From contig OY728159.1 in the NCBI GenBank assembly GCA_963277665.1, positions 1,021,157,343 to 1,021,221,342 on the forward strand: a stretch of DNA of 64,000 nucleotides. The letters are read 5' to 3'. Of the stretch, positions 1 through 12,100 are shown one piece after another. The stretch is from Viscum album (lineage: Eukaryota > Streptophyta > Magnoliopsida > Santalales > Viscaceae). A program made the translations under genes and the position numbers. The notes under the pieces were generated by a model, which saw nothing but the letters and a program-made list of their open reading frames with translations, ran no database searches and was not told where the DNA came from. The first letter of the stretch is position 1. The number at the start of each line of letters is the position of its first letter.

Positions 1-671
1 AGAAAATCTGAACTCATTTACTTAATTATGTTTATTGGACACACATTTTACACTTAAATGACAGTTTTATATTGAAAATGTGCACTTTTAGTCATACCGA
101 CCTCATCATTGTCGGATTAATGTGTGGTCAATTCGTACACATTAATAATAAATTATGGATTTTTTTCCTAATTTTTGAAAACAATATGATCTTGTTTACC
201 TAATTTTGGCTATGTGATAAGTGTTTTAGAGTAAAATGACACTTTTATGTTGAAAACATCCACTTTGAGTCATACTAGCCACATCGTGTATCAGATTGAT
301 GTAAGGACAATTCACACACATCAAAAATGAATTAGGGGTCATTTTCCTAATGTTCCAACAAAATATGAACTCATTTACTCGTTTTTTTCTATATAACAAG
401 CATTTTTTACTAAAACGACTGTTTTCTATTGAAAACATGCACTTTGAGTCACACTAAACACAGCGTGTTCACAATTGATAAGTGGTCGATTATTACACAT
501 AAAAATGAATTATGGATCATTGTCATGATGTTGGAAAATAATATGATCCCATTTAATCCATTCTTTTATATGTGAAACATGGTTTAGATTAAAATGACAC
601 TTTTATATTTATAATGCACACATTGAGTCATGCCATCCACATCATGAGTCATATTGATATGTGGTAGATCC
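1..671 (+). repeat. ~178-bp tandem satellite, left block
   Basis: About 3.8 degenerate monomers lie head to tail. The marker TATTGAAAAYRTGCACTTTG recurs near 69, 247, 425 and 604, giving a period of about 178 bp. Each unit also carries a GAGTCATAC-like segment, a GATTGATGTGTGGTCAATTC-like segment and an AATTATGGATCATTTTCCTAA-like segment. The array stops in mid-monomer near 671, just after GTGGTAGATCC. The same repeat resumes at 52,506, so everything between looks inserted. No coding potential is seen; small open frames on the - strand here are repeat shadows. Confidence 0.85.
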
Positions 672-880
672 TTAGTAATCCTTGAACATAAGAGATGGAG
701 ATTTAAGTGAGACTCTGGGAGTCTCAGGGTTTCACAAGGATCCCTCTCTATCATAAAATAAAACATTCATAGTGACCTTTATGTGTTAGATGGGAATGTT
801 TATAAATGTTATTTTAAAAACACTTCTAATTCAGAACCTGATACAACCACCCGTTGGCATTGAAGTTTAAGAAATGTTAG
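672..880. other. Unassigned junction between satellite and copia remnant
   Basis: Not satellite and not recognisably coding. It holds a small perfect inverted repeat, GAGACT-CTGGG-AGTCTC, near 701-717. It may be the eroded 5' part of the copia fragment that follows, but I cannot show this. Confidence 0.4.
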
Positions 881-1640
881 TTCTAGAACCATAAATGAAC
901 TTAAAAACTATGGAGTTTGAGTAATGTCACTCTAGGAAGTCTTCATATCCATGAATATTGTGAATATAGAATATCTATAAGGGTTAGTTTTTGTTGGTCA
1001 ATATGTAAGGATAAAGAACCCCTTGAGTGTGTCTAATCTGATCTGTGGGGTACATCTAGAGCTAGCTACCATAGTGAAGGTTTGTATTTAATTTCCTTTG
1101 TTGATGAATACTATATGACAGTCTAGATTCATATACTCAAACATAAGTCTGATACAATTCAGAATTTTAATAAATGGAAATACGTGGTAGAAAATTAATC
1201 TTGTCAGAAACTCAAATCCTTAAGAACTGATAACTGTTTAAAATTTCTATCCACTGAATTTATATAGTTCTAAGATTATGATGGAAAAAAATATAACATA
1301 TTGTTTTAAAAACACCAAAATACAATGGATTAGCAGAATGGATGAATTATACTATTCTTGAGCGTTTTAAATGAATGTCTTCCCACTTAAAACTCCTTAG
1401 GTCCTTCTATGTCAAGGTTACCTCCACAATAGTCTACGTAATTAATCATTTCTAATCTTATTCTAATTATTTCAATACACCTGAATATCTCTAGAAAGGT
1501 TCACCCCAATCCTTGTACACATTTTTAATTTTGGGATCCATCGCTTTTTCTCATACCCATATAGATAATCTAGCTCCAAAGGCTATGAAGTGTATATTCA
1601 TGGGTTATCCAAAGGGTGTTAAAGGGGTATCATCTGTGGA
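880..1640 (+). pseudogene. copia integrase remnant
   Basis: The integrase of a copia polyprotein normally inserts the cDNA copy into the genome. Recognisable pieces, in order, are a CEYRISIRVSF stretch matching the end of the GAG-pre-integrase domain (near 960-1,000); SDLWG...SFVDEYY (1,030-1,115), matching the HSDLxGP...FIDDYSR start of the catalytic core; LKHKSD and SLRTDN (1,140-1,240), the latter carrying the second catalytic Asp region; MNYTILERF (near 1,345), matching the catalytic-Glu region; and CIFMGYPKGVKG (near 1,590), a hallmark of the segment between copia integrase and RT. Several in-frame stops make it non-functional. Confidence 0.8.
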
Positions 1641-2099
1641 TAGATAAACTAGGTTATAAAAAGCATATATTCACTTGAGATATTTTGTTCCATGAGTCTG
1701 GTCTCTCTAATGGTAGAGGAACAGAATTTGAAGAGTCTTCTAATAATAACATAGAATCCTCAAGATCCCCAACAACCATTGGTGTTGATGTTCCATTAGA
1801 ATCAAAATACCAATCCATGTTTGGGATTTTTTTCTCCTCCCATTCCCCATATTCAAGGTGAATCCAATTATAATTCCAATTTTGAACCTGAAATAGAGGA
1901 ACTAGATAATTTAATAAATTATCAACTAACTCGAGATAGGGATATAAGAGTTATTAGGTCTCCATCCTGCTTCAATTAGGCTGATATTGCTTTCTATGTG
2001 TTCAATATTTCTCAGGATTATTTTAATGATAAATTTAAAACTTATAATCAATCCATTAAGTTAAAAGAGGCCACTAAGTGGTTAGTTTATATGCAATAA

Positions 2100-2800
2100 G
2101 ATACGAGTTCACTCCTTAATAAAAAAACATGTGTTGTTGTTTCCAAACCTAATAACCAAGAGATTACAGGTTATAAGTGGACATATAAGAAGAAGGAAAA
2201 CAATGATGGAGAAACTAAAATAAAATTCAAATCCCAAATAGTTTCTAAATTCTTTATTCAATATGATGGTATTGATTATAATGAGATATTCTGTCCAATT
2301 ATTAAAAATTATTTTATAATAATTATTCTTTATTTTTCTACCAAGTTGGATTTACATTTTGAACAATTAGATGTAAAAACTTCCTTTTTGCATGGTACCC
2401 TAGATTAAAAAAAATTTATGACTCCTCTTGATGTATTTTTAAATCTGTTTAGTCCCAATCAAGTTTTCCTTATTAATAATTATTCATATGGGCTTAAAAA
2501 ATATTCTAGGAAATGACATAAAATATTTTATTCCTTTATGATTGAAAATAATTTTTCTAGAAGTAAGTTTGATGAATTTGTATACTATAAAACTATTAAA
2601 CATTAATTTTTTTACCTATTATTATATGTTGATGACATGATTTTACTTTGTAAAAACATAATGATATTAAATTATGTTAAGAAGGTATTAAAAAGGTATC
2701 TCTTTGATAACATTAAACCTATTAGTATTTATTTTGGAAAAAAATTTATATTTTCTTTAGAAGAATCCCCTTGAAATAATGATAAGGTTTCTTTCATGAA
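2100..2800 (+). pseudogene. copia reverse transcriptase remnant
   Basis: This would have copied element RNA into DNA. Visible pieces are GYKWTYKKKENNDGE (near 2,165), matching the conserved KWVFKxKxxxDG start of copia RT; QIVSKFFIQYDGIDYNEIF (near 2,240), matching the KARLVAKGFxQxxGIDYxExF motif; LDVKTSFLHGTL (near 2,365), which keeps the first catalytic Asp; and LLLYVDDMILL, where the YVDD catalytic box (2,625-2,636) is intact. Stops occur near 2,406, 2,513 and 2,604. The intact YVDD inside an otherwise dead frame is survival by chance, not evidence of function. Confidence 0.85.
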
Positions 2801-2817
2801 TAAGATTCCATAGGATA

Positions 2818-3470
2818 ATGTGGTAGGGAGTCTTATGTATGATATAGTCTGTTCTAGACTATATATAACAATTTATATTTTCACTTTGAATAGGCTTATT
2901 GGAAAACCTGGTGAGACTCGATGGAATTGTTTAAATAGGATCCTTAAGTATGTCCCTATGCCTAATAAATTTTTCATTCGATATGTCTTAAATAATAGTT
3001 TTAGTGATGAAATTGTTGGCTTTATTGACTCTGATTATGATACAGATGTTGATAATAGAAATTCTATCACTAGTTTTGTGTTTCTTTCATATGGAGGACT
3101 GGTCTCCTAGAAATGAAACATGAAATTAGTGGTTTCTCCCTCCACTACTAAGGTAAATTATATATCCTTAACAGAATCCATAATTAAGGCTATATGTATT
3201 AAAGTTTTTTTTAGTTTTCTTTATCCAATGATAGTATAATAGTCCACTGTGATAGAAAATATTCATTTCATCTATCTAAAAACTTTGTATGCCATGGTAG
3301 ATCAAAGAACATTGACATTAGATTTTTTTTGGTATGTTACAGAATCTGGAATAGTGAGTTTTACTACGATATCCATGGGGGAAAATTCGGCAAATATTTT
3401 TACTAAGGTCGTACCATTTTACAAGTTCATGCATATCCAAAAAATATTAAACTTAGTCCCAATTAATTAA
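2818..3470 (+). pseudogene. copia RNase H remnant
   Basis: The stretch 2,820-3,110 reads VGSLMYDIVCSR..., then GETRWNCLNRILKYV, then VGFIDSDYDTDVDNR and SITSFVF. These match copia VGSLMYAMVCTRPDI, HWxAVKRILRYL, and GYxDSDWAGDxDxRRSTSGY. The downstream piece 3,249-3,470 ends with GENSANIFTKVVPFYKF, matching the C-terminal xxNxADxxTKxLxxxKF motif. A frame break around 3,110-3,250 separates the two halves. This is the best preserved part of the copia copy. Confidence 0.87.
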
Positions 3471-4690
3471 CACAGATTACGAGAACACCATTCTTAAGTT
3501 TATTTAATTACATGGTGGATATTTTTTGTTTTATTCCCCTTTATATATGTTTCAATTGAATTCCTTTAGATGTTATTAATATGATTCATTTCTATCTACC
3601 TAAGGGATTTATATTTTCCATGGGGGCATAATTCATGCATGGGGACTATTCAATTTATGCAGATTATTTTTGTTTACAAGAACTATTTGGTTTCTCCTTA
3701 CCTATTTAAGTGCTTGAATTTGGACTAATAATCATGCCTGATCTAATGACTAGTTGGCTCCAGTTGTAGTTGTTTATCTCAACTTTGAACTGGGTCGCCT
3801 CTTCTGTTACAATGTTATGGCACCACCTATCCCACCCATTTTACTTCCTTCTATAATGTGAATTATCAGTTTCATCTAATTCTTCCTTAAGGCTATGATC
3901 ATGTGGTTCTGATTGCACCATCTGACATTCCCTAGCATTCCATCATTACCTCTTCATGATCTCCTTGATGTGATGAAATAAATATTTTTATAATCAAGGT
4001 TTTTTCATCTAGTTTTGGCTTTTAATCTCAAGTCTTGATTTCCCTTCACTGCACATAGAGGATATCGAAGGTAGATAAAGGGGGTAGGTTTTCTCCAGCC
4101 ATCTACATTCCTCTCCACCGAGTTTGTGCCAACAACTAGAACTAAAGTACCCTTATGATGGAGGTTCAATGGAGATCGACTTGATCTTGGGCCCGAGGTG
4201 ACTACACATGAAGGAGGTTTCATATTTTGACTTGTTTTTTCAAGGTAACTAGGTTTCAGCTTTAAATTCTAGGATATATATTGGTCTATTTATTTTTATA
4301 ATGTATAGATCTGTATACTTTTTAGGTGTGTGTGTGTGAGTCCATCCATGATTGGATAGCATTGAATCTACATGATAGGTTTTATTACTTCCACATAGTT
4401 CAACAGAGATAGCCTCCTCAGATAGTTTCTTTGGTTTTCTTCTTGATTCTTTGAGTCTGTAATTTTTTGCTTGCCTTTTTCTTCAAAATAAAATACTAAC
4501 ATGGGTGGTGTTATTGTTGTTCATGTTGGATCATTTTAATCCAAACCACATTATATCTGGGGCTATTTATTTTCTATTATTTATGCTTGTGTGTTTCCAG
4601 TAGTTTGATTAAATAAGAAATCCATCATGTTTTATTATCACACACATTCTAATTATATTATACCAAGTTTTTAACCTCTAAATATGACTC
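3471..4690. other. Unassigned sequence, possibly copia 3' flank or LTR remnant
   Basis: No gene recognised. The position directly after the copia RNase H would fit a 3' untranslated region and LTR, and a purine-rich CATGGGGGC lies near 3,619, but no second LTR copy is in the window to prove it. A short (GT)n tract lies at about 4,325-4,338. A 72-aa open frame on the - strand (4,005-4,223) has no recognisable motif. The first ~0.8 kb expected of the element 2 LTR is missing here. Confidence 0.45.
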
Positions 4691-6024
4691 AGTGGGTCCT
4701 CAATGTTCTAAGGTTTAATAGATTACCCCCAACAATATTGAATATCTAGAAACGGTATGACATGAGAATTGTATGATAGAATAAGAGACAGTAGATCAGA
4801 GAAAATTGGAGATACCCAATCTTCATGTTCTTTGACATGCAATGATGTATGATGTTCGTGGATGACTCTTGAATGGAATCAAGTGGCTGGAACATAGTTA
4901 TTAATAACAATGATATCATTTGATGACGTTCCTTGGTTTATTCCATGGGTAATTGCTAGATTTATTGTTAGTGGAGTGGGAGGAGACGCGTGAAATGGAT
5001 TTGTGGTTATAGAAAATACCGTAACACACTATATGTAATCCAGGATTACATGGTGTGTGGGACCCCTAGTTGGGAGCTTGGATTTCTATGCTGAAGTTAA
5101 ATATCATAGGTTGTGTGACCCCATCACATGGTGTGTGACATGACCTCATAGCTCCGCATGCACCACAGAGCATACACACACATGGCCAAGAATACATGGC
5201 CATGGACATTCCATGTACTCGTACATGGACATGGTTAGGCTACGTGCACATGAGCATAGTCGTGTACTTATAAATGGTTAGAATTACATGGTAAAAGGCA
5301 GTCTGTGTACTATGGAATTGACACAGCCACAGGCTGTGATACACGAGCCGGATCCAAGCCTAAGGGACACGCCCTGTACTCCTCGTACACACCGTATACT
5401 CCTTCAATGTTTTCTTAGATACCTTTTCTTCTTCTTATCAGAACAATTTTGTTAGTGTACATTCCATTGATCCTTTCCCTAGGGGTTAGTTTAGAATCAT
5501 GTCCTACACTTAGGATAGTGATCCTTTCAGTGGGAATACATGGATATAGTTGATGTAATCCTTCTGTGAGGCTCGGAGTGAGATCCTTTATCATCTTTTA
5601 TCCCTTGGTGGAGTTCTTGGTATCATTATGACCAACACTACATGGGTGTGGATCATCCACTTTGCAGGATATTCCAGATTTTGTTTTTGGTATACCTCAG
5701 GGCCTTGGGTGTGATACTCATATTTGTATCATTCTCTTCATATTTCTAGTGTATAATTATTGTGGTGAGATCTGATGAAAATGAATCCTCAGATAAATTC
5801 CCTCAGTGAAATATAACTCATGGAGTGTGTTCTTTGAGAAGTTTTTTATTTCGAACCTTTATGAAAGATTCCTAGATTAGAATTTTGGTTGCGACTTTAC
5901 CTTGAGATTGTGTGATTTTGTTGAGTATATCTAGATATTCTTGTTATATGTTCTGAAGACATATACCTATGTAGAGATTGCATTTATTCATGTTTTTATA
6001 TGATTAGTGATTTTTAGGTGTCCA
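4690..6024 (+). repeat. Element 2 5' LTR, left part (5'-truncated)
   Basis: Homologous to about 50,715-52,030 of the 3' LTR. Shared stretches include GACATGCAATGATG near 4,835, GTGGAGTGGGAGGA near 4,972 and GAAGTTAAATAT near 5,092. A perfect palindrome TGTAATCC-A-GGATTACA lies at 5,034-5,050. A possible TATA box, TATAAAT, lies at 5,269-5,275, within a cluster of CATGTAC/GTACATG motifs. About 0.8 kb at the LTR start is missing. The right edge is the insertion point of element 1. Confidence 0.78.
6020..6024. repeat. Target-site duplication of element 1 (left)
   Basis: GTCCA here and GACCA at 16,408-16,412 bracket element 1. One mismatch is consistent with age. Confidence 0.65.
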
Positions 6025-8782
6025 TGTAATGTCTCTAATTTTCTATGTATTATTTTGGGATATTATATGGATTATTTTCAAGACCAGGAACTGAGAGGGC
6101 CTACGATTCCAAGGACCGGTGTTACCGGATTAAATGTTTCAAATATATTAAATATATTAAATAGCATGCATGCAATGTTTTCCTAAAAAAGTTATAAAAA
6201 ATCCTAAACATGGGAACCAATCAGAAATATAAGGGAATCATTGAGTTCAAAACAAGGGTTTTACCCTAGGCACAACATAACATTTTTTGGCATAGGTTGT
6301 TTCTGAAAAATTCATCATGGGTGTGAATTAATGAAATAAGTAAAATAATTAATTTACTTTGTTATTTCGAAACAACAACTATTTTTCTCCTCTAAATTTA
6401 TAGTTATAGGATTTTTCATAGGGTTAGAAACTCAAACCTTGGAGGATCAGACAACCATTGGAGAGATTTCCTAGAAAACAACTACAAATCAGGATCAGAT
6501 CATGGATCATTTCACCAACAGTGTTGGAGGATCTCATCAACAATGAAAGCACAACTGTTCTTTGTCAAAAATATATCCAAACTCTAGGTAGGTTGTTGTT
6601 TTTTATTTCCATCCATTTTATTAATCTCGAAAAAATGCAGATTAATTCCATGAACATAATGGATACATGAATCATGGACATAATAAATTTGATGGAATTA
6701 ATTATTTATTCAGTGTGATTTTATCCCTCTTCATTTTTTTCTTCTTTTTCTACAATGAATCAATGTCATGTGAACAATGGAAAAGGATCATTCCTCACAT
6801 TTTATGGTTTATGGATTTCTCCCTAATTTTTTCATTTGATCATCATTAGTATTCCTTTTGGACAATGGTTTAAAAATACCCAGTTTCTGATTTTTGCAAG
6901 ACCATTCTTCAGCGCAACGGATCCAAACATTGGGTACGGAATGTGATAGAGGTTTTGATTCAAGTATTGATGATGAAAATGGTCAGATCAAGGGATAAAA
7001 AGACCGGATCAATGGTCCTTATCCCTCCTAGGCAGTGCATGACATTTTGACATCATGGGTGGTTTTCCCGACACGATTCAACAGTCGGATTCCAGTGAGA
7101 AAGCAGTGGAAAGGCTTGGCCGACTTGGATATGGGTTCAATGGAAATATTTCCATTGAAAAAAAGTTGAAATTAGAATGCGAGTAAGAACATAGGGGAAT
7201 ATATAAATCTAGATAATCCAAAGAAACACTATATTTAATTTAATATTAAATTTCATGTGGGGCCATTATGTGGTGGGTAGGGAATCAGGATGAAGATAAG
7301 TATAACAAGTCTTGTGACCCCTATGACAGGTCATGTGTCCCTCCCTGGATGTCCTGGAATTTACTTTGATAAGTACACCAACACGAGAAAATGTACATGA
7401 CTAAAGGGGATGTCGTATAATTGGACATGGACATGACTTGGTGTACATAGTCTGGTACACTGACATAACCACCATACATGGACACAACCATTAGAAATGG
7501 GTAAGAAACTGTGTGAATCTACACTCCATGTACTTCTTCTACATGTCATGTATATGGAGACTTACTTATATGTGATTCTATTCAACACGGGCAGACATGG
7601 GGATTGTTTGACATGTCATGTACCCACTAGTAAATGTTGCATACCCCCTTAAAGATTGTTTATTGCTCTCTGTATTCTAATTTTGGATGAGTATAGGTTG
7701 AGTGGGTTCCCTAAATCTTTTCCATTGAGGGTAAAAGGTGATGTTACATCCATATCATAGGATTATGATCCCCTCTAGAGGTTGAGTCTCATATAGAGTT
7801 TTAGTGTCCCTCAGTGAGACTGGAGTACGATCCTCTATCACCTTTGTTCCTTATGTAGAGTTTGTAGAATCATCATGAACTCCCTGAGTAGAGAATTGAT
7901 CCCCTGTCTAGTTGTCTATATCAGTATCGTTTGTGGTATCATTGACATATGATAGCCTATGTAGTAATTTGATCCAGATTTGGGTTTGTGGTGTCCCCTA
8001 ATGATTTTAGGTGCAACCCCATATCTGTGTATTAGGGTCTTCTTAGACAATTGAGATTTTATGGGTGGGACCCAATTATCTATACCTATTTTCTAAGCAT
8101 CACTGATGATATCATGGACCATGGAGTGTATTATCCAAAAACAAGCATCGCTTCAAGAAGATTCCTATGGATGATAGTTGGTTATGACCAATTGATGGCA
8201 TGGTGTATTTTCTGAGTATACATATGTAATTCTATTATTCATTGATTTTTATATTTTTTATTAAGTTGATTATACTTTGTGATTTGTTTTTAGTGTTTTC
8301 ATTGTGTCTTATTTAGTATTGTTATAATCACCCATGCATGGGATTTGACCGCACGTGTTATATCTTATGTAGATGAATCCCCTTTTGACGGTGCCTTGGA
8401 AGGATAGGGAGTGGGTGGATCATAGACAAAGCATTTCATACCAATGTTTTTTAAAATGATAATTATTTTGACTTATTCCTTACACTTGGTATAGGTTGGA
8501 CTTAGACAATTTTTTTGGGCTTTTAGTTGGCCCATTTTTTCCCATTTAGTACTTCACCATCATACTCAATTTTGGGATGTTAGATATATGCATTCATTGT
8601 TTTAGTTATTTTACATTTCAACATTGTGTGGGTTTCGAGATGTGTGACAGTGTTTTTGTACTTTTGGATAATGCCTCCCATGTTTGGTATATGCCTTCTC
8701 ATCACTCATAGTCATCCCCTAGACAATTGGAGATAGGATGGGGTATTCATGGGTCAAACCTCAGTGAGTCGGGTAATGAAAG
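6025..8782 (+). repeat. Element 1 5' LTR
   Basis: Starts TGTAATGTC, followed by TATTATATGGATTATTTTC, as in the 3' LTR at 13,646. About 2.76 kb. Ends close to AATGAAAG, just before the primer-binding site; the terminal bases have decayed. It contains a cluster of GTACATG, GTACAC and ACATGGACATG motifs at about 7,370-7,560, equivalent to the clusters in the other three LTR copies. Open frames here (for example 6,458-6,670 and 7,361-7,549) are not conserved in the partner LTR. Confidence 0.83.
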
Positions 8783-8784
8783 AG

Positions 8785-8796
8785 TGGTATTAGAGT
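8785..8796 (+). other. Element 1 primer-binding site
   Basis: TGGTATTAGAGT resembles TGGTATCAGAGC, the usual initiator-tRNA-Met primer site of plant gypsy elements. It sits immediately after the 5' LTR. Confidence 0.7.
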
Positions 8797-9079
8797 AGTT
8801 GGTTCTACCTTAGGATCAGATTTAGATATATTGTTTTGGGGTAATAGTGTTTCATTTTTTGAGCTTGAATTTTTGGCTAGGGACTCCAGTGTTGGTATGG
8901 CGGTTGACATATCTATACACCAGGACATTGATCACCTGCCTTTTGAATCGGTACATATAAACATTGGTTGTTGGGAAATTTTTTGTTACACACATCATAT
9001 AGGAATGTTTGTGTTTTTTATGTCCTTATTCAATTAGAACCCCATATATACTCTTTTGGCCATGGTACATATTATTTTA

Positions 9080-10010
9080 TTTCAGGATTCCTCCACACAG
9101 ATAGCCAGCCATGATTCCACTATGTGATCATGGGGATGATCTACATAGTGACGAGGGATTGGTACCAGTTCATGTACTATAGATACTAACTTTAGGTGGT
9201 TTACCACCTATATCACCACCCATTGAGAAAAATCTAGCACTGGAAGTACCAGGTGAGGATGCATGCAAGTTCAGTTCATTTTTAGAGTTTTAAAGGTAGT
9301 GAACTCCTAGGTTTTGGGGTTAGCTAGACACCCAGGCGGCTGAGGACTGGCCAGAGGTAGTCCCTCACATTTTCCATCTTATGAGGAAACCTTCTAATCA
9401 GATTGAGTTCCTTGTGAAATGTCTTTTTCATGTCTCTACTAAATGATGGTGGATCTTAGTGACTCATTCACACAATGAGACAAATATCTCTTGGTCAAAC
9501 TTTGAGTATCTCTTTAGGGAGGACTTCTATCTGAACATATTACGATTGATACACATATAGGATCGTATACATCTGTAGTAGGGTATTATGACCATGACAG
9601 AGTTCTCAGTGAGGTTTACATATCTCACGCATTAATCTTTGGATATAGTGTGGGACCAATTCTTTAGATATCATACCTTTAAGTGGGTCTTGAGTCAAGA
9701 TATTTAGGCTTTAGTGTTATCCATTTTCCTTCCTACTCATGTTGGGGGTACTTGAGCAAGTCATGGAAGTGGAGAGATTTCTGTAGAGAAGACATTGGTA
9801 GTGGGAGATAGTAGTGGGAACCTAGTAGCGGATACCTTTCCATCAGGTAGTTGACGATAGTCACAGGGATCTAATAATGTCAAACACTTAAGAAGGTAAT
9901 CCCAGGACATAGGAAAAATGGTTCAGAGATCCTTGGTTGGCTAAAATCATCCAAGGGATATGTGGTGTTTCTCTTGTGATGGTTTGGGACATCTGAATCT
10001 AGATTGTTAT
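9080..10010 (+). pseudogene. Element 1 gag remnant with zinc knuckle
   Basis: GAG forms the virus-like particle that packages element RNA. The decayed frame keeps ISWSNFEYLFREDFYLN near 9,485 (the xxWxxFxxxFxxKYFP part of the Retrotrans_gag domain), MTMTEFSVRFTYL near 9,590 (the MTVxEYxxRFxxL part), and a complete CCHC zinc knuckle CFSCDGLGHLNLDC at 9,966-10,007. Stops are scattered throughout. The proline-rich lead (near 9,190-9,230) also has a counterpart in element 2. Confidence 0.8.
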
Positions 10011-10199
10011 ACCCCTCATAAATATTATCATGGGATAGTCAAAGAACCACTGAGATAGAGACACAGGAAGGATCATTGTGGTCTGTAGGGTAAAAGACCT
10101 GGTAAAGGGTTCGATAGGGAATTAGGAGGTGGTGTAGGTTCAACTTATTACCACCACCTCCTCTAGGTGGTCTGCACCAAGCTTGGGGATCTGGTTGAT

Positions 10200-10480
10200 A
10201 AGGATGAGGCTAGTTGTAGTTTATATAGGCCTTTGACCTTGAGGCTCTAGGGATGATACGAGGTAAGATATGTGCCTTTTAAATATTAGTTGTAGTATTT
10301 ATATATGTTGGTGTGAGTCATTCCTTTATTTCCATTTTCCTGGTTTGAGACATAGAGATTCTTTTTGAGCCATTGGATAAACCCTTGTGGTTGGATACTC
10401 CGACATGTGGTGCCTCGGTGATTCCAAACTTGTGAAGATAGTGGGATTTAATGCTTAGGGGAAAATGTTTTTTATGGGAT
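10200..10480 (+). pseudogene. Element 1 aspartic protease remnant
   Basis: The protease would cut the GAG-POL polyprotein. Near 10,290-10,335 the frame reads VVFIYVGVSHSFIS, matching the LxDSGASHSFIS active-site loop of gypsy proteases. The catalytic Asp is Tyr here (a GAT to TAT type change) and Ser-Gly has become Val-Gly, so it could not be active even without the flanking stops. Confidence 0.75.
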
Positions 10481-10559
10481 CTCTTCATTAAAGTAATAAG
10501 TCCTTACAAAATAATCTTAGGTATGGAATGTATATCCATAGTTCATGCCCATATTTACT

Positions 10560-11460
10560 ATTTTTGGAAGAGGATTTGATGTGTCCACAACGAAAAAATA
10601 AGGATTTCCTTTTTGGGTGAAAAGGAGACCTTGGCAGAGTAGGATGATATCAGGAATAAGAGAGTGCAGCTAATTACTCACATATTTTCAATAATGACTT
10701 TCATATCAGTATATTATTTTGGAAATCAGTTTCTGATGGTGGCATTGTATGAGGATGACTTTCTAGAAGACTTGCTAGTTTTACCTCACCACTGAGAGCT
10801 AGACATTTGCGTCTACTTTCATACTGGGATAACACTGATACTTACACCAGCATATTAGATGGATCCTATAGAGAATCAAGAGATGAAGGTTTAGTTTGAG
10901 GACTTGAATGATAAGAACTTTTTATGACCCAATTTTTCCCATTGGGAAGCTCCAATTTTGTTCACCAAGAAGTCAAACAAGAGCTTGAGGTTTTGTGTAG
11001 ATTAATTAGTTCTTGAATCAAGTGACCTTGAAGAATTAGTATCCACTGTTGAGGATTGAAAACCAACTTGTTTAGTTGAGAGGGTCATGATGGTTCTCAA
11101 AAACTGACCTCAGATCAGGCGATCACTAACTATGAGTATTGGATGAGGATATACCAAAGATGACATTAAGATGTCTCTATGGTCACTATAAGTACTTGAT
11201 GATGCCATTTCGCATGATGGATTCCCCTTCAGTGTTCATGGGACTCATGAACTAGATCTTATAGCTCTTCTTAGACCAGTTCTTGGTGGTCTTAATTGAT
11301 GAAATCCTAGTGTATTTGATTTCTGAGGAGGTGCACGTGAGACAATTGAGGATGGTCTTGGACACACTCCGAGAGAACCAACTTTATGGGAAGATCTCAA
11401 AGAGTTAGTTTTTGATTTGAGAGGTCTAATTTCATGGAAACATCATCTCATAGGCCGGAT
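10560..11460 (+). pseudogene. Element 1 reverse transcriptase remnant
   Basis: Pieces visible are KKSNKSLRFCVD near 10,968 (gypsy KDGSxRxCVDYRxLN), an HYKYLMMPF-like segment near 11,185, MGLMN near 11,240, and LVVLIDEILVYLISEEVHVRQLRMVL at 11,283-11,360, matching the FVVVFIDDILVYSxSxExHxxHLxxVL block. The catalytic Ile-Asp-Asp reads Ile-Asp-Glu (11,295-11,303), so the second metal-binding Asp is lost. Several stops interrupt the frame. Confidence 0.83.
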
Positions 11461-12100
11461 TAGTAGTGAACCCAGAAAAGGTTGAGGCAGTGCATGCTTG
11501 GGATCCACCCAAGAGTGTTACCAAGGTAATAAGTTTCCTTGTGTTGGAAGGGTACCATCAGAGGTTTTTAACTTATTTATCCATAGTGGAAACACCCCTG
11601 ATAGGTTTGAATCAGAAGGTGAATCCGTTTTTGGATGGAAAGGTTCTAACAGTGCTTTCAAGAGATAAGAAAAATGTTTATGAGATCTCCCATATTGAAA
11701 TTTCTAGAGGTGGGTGTCAAGTATGTAGTGTTCTATGAAGCATCAGGAAGTAGACTTGGTTATATTTTGGAGCAGTGACCAGAGACTACTACCTATGGTT
11801 CATGAAAATTGACAACACCTTAGCAGAACTACATGACCCGTGATATTTATTTTGAAGTGGTAGTCTTCACATTGAATATATGGTGACACTACATAATGGG
11901 AAAGAGGTTTATCATTTACTCTGACCACCAGAGTATCAAGTACCTCTTCTTACAAAAGTATCTAAACATGAGACATAGGTGATGTCTAGAGTTACTATAA
12001 GTATATTTCTTTGAGATTTTCTATACTTTTGGGTATGGGAACACATTTGTAGACTCTCTTAACAGGATATTTTGTTCTTAGTTGTTGGACAAGTCATCGA
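11461..12100 (+). pseudogene. Element 1 RNase H remnant
   Basis: Continues directly from RT. VNPEKVEAVHAWDPPKSV (11,468 onward) matches the VDPxKxxAVxxWPxPxxV connection domain. Further on, IIYSDHQSIKYLF (near 11,913) matches the xVYTDHKSLKYLF motif of gypsy RNase H with its Asp retained, and a NTFVDSLNR piece (near 12,045) matches ANVVADALSR. There are stops between these segments. Confidence 0.82.

Larger units (their letters stand above)
880..3470 (+). mobile_element. Decayed Ty1/copia retrotransposon fragment (pol only)
   Basis: Broken-frame translation shows the copia order: GAG-pre-integrase tail, integrase, reverse transcriptase, RNase H. This order, with integrase before RT, distinguishes copia from gypsy. 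No gag or protease is visible upstream and I could not find a matching LTR pair, so the copy is truncated at 5' and perhaps at 3'. Stops and frameshifts are frequent. It lies between the left satellite block and the truncated 5' LTR of gypsy element 2. Confidence 0.85.

Noticed and set aside
4325..4338. (GT)n microsatellites here and near 16,750
   Set aside because: Short, common tracts with no link to neighbouring features.
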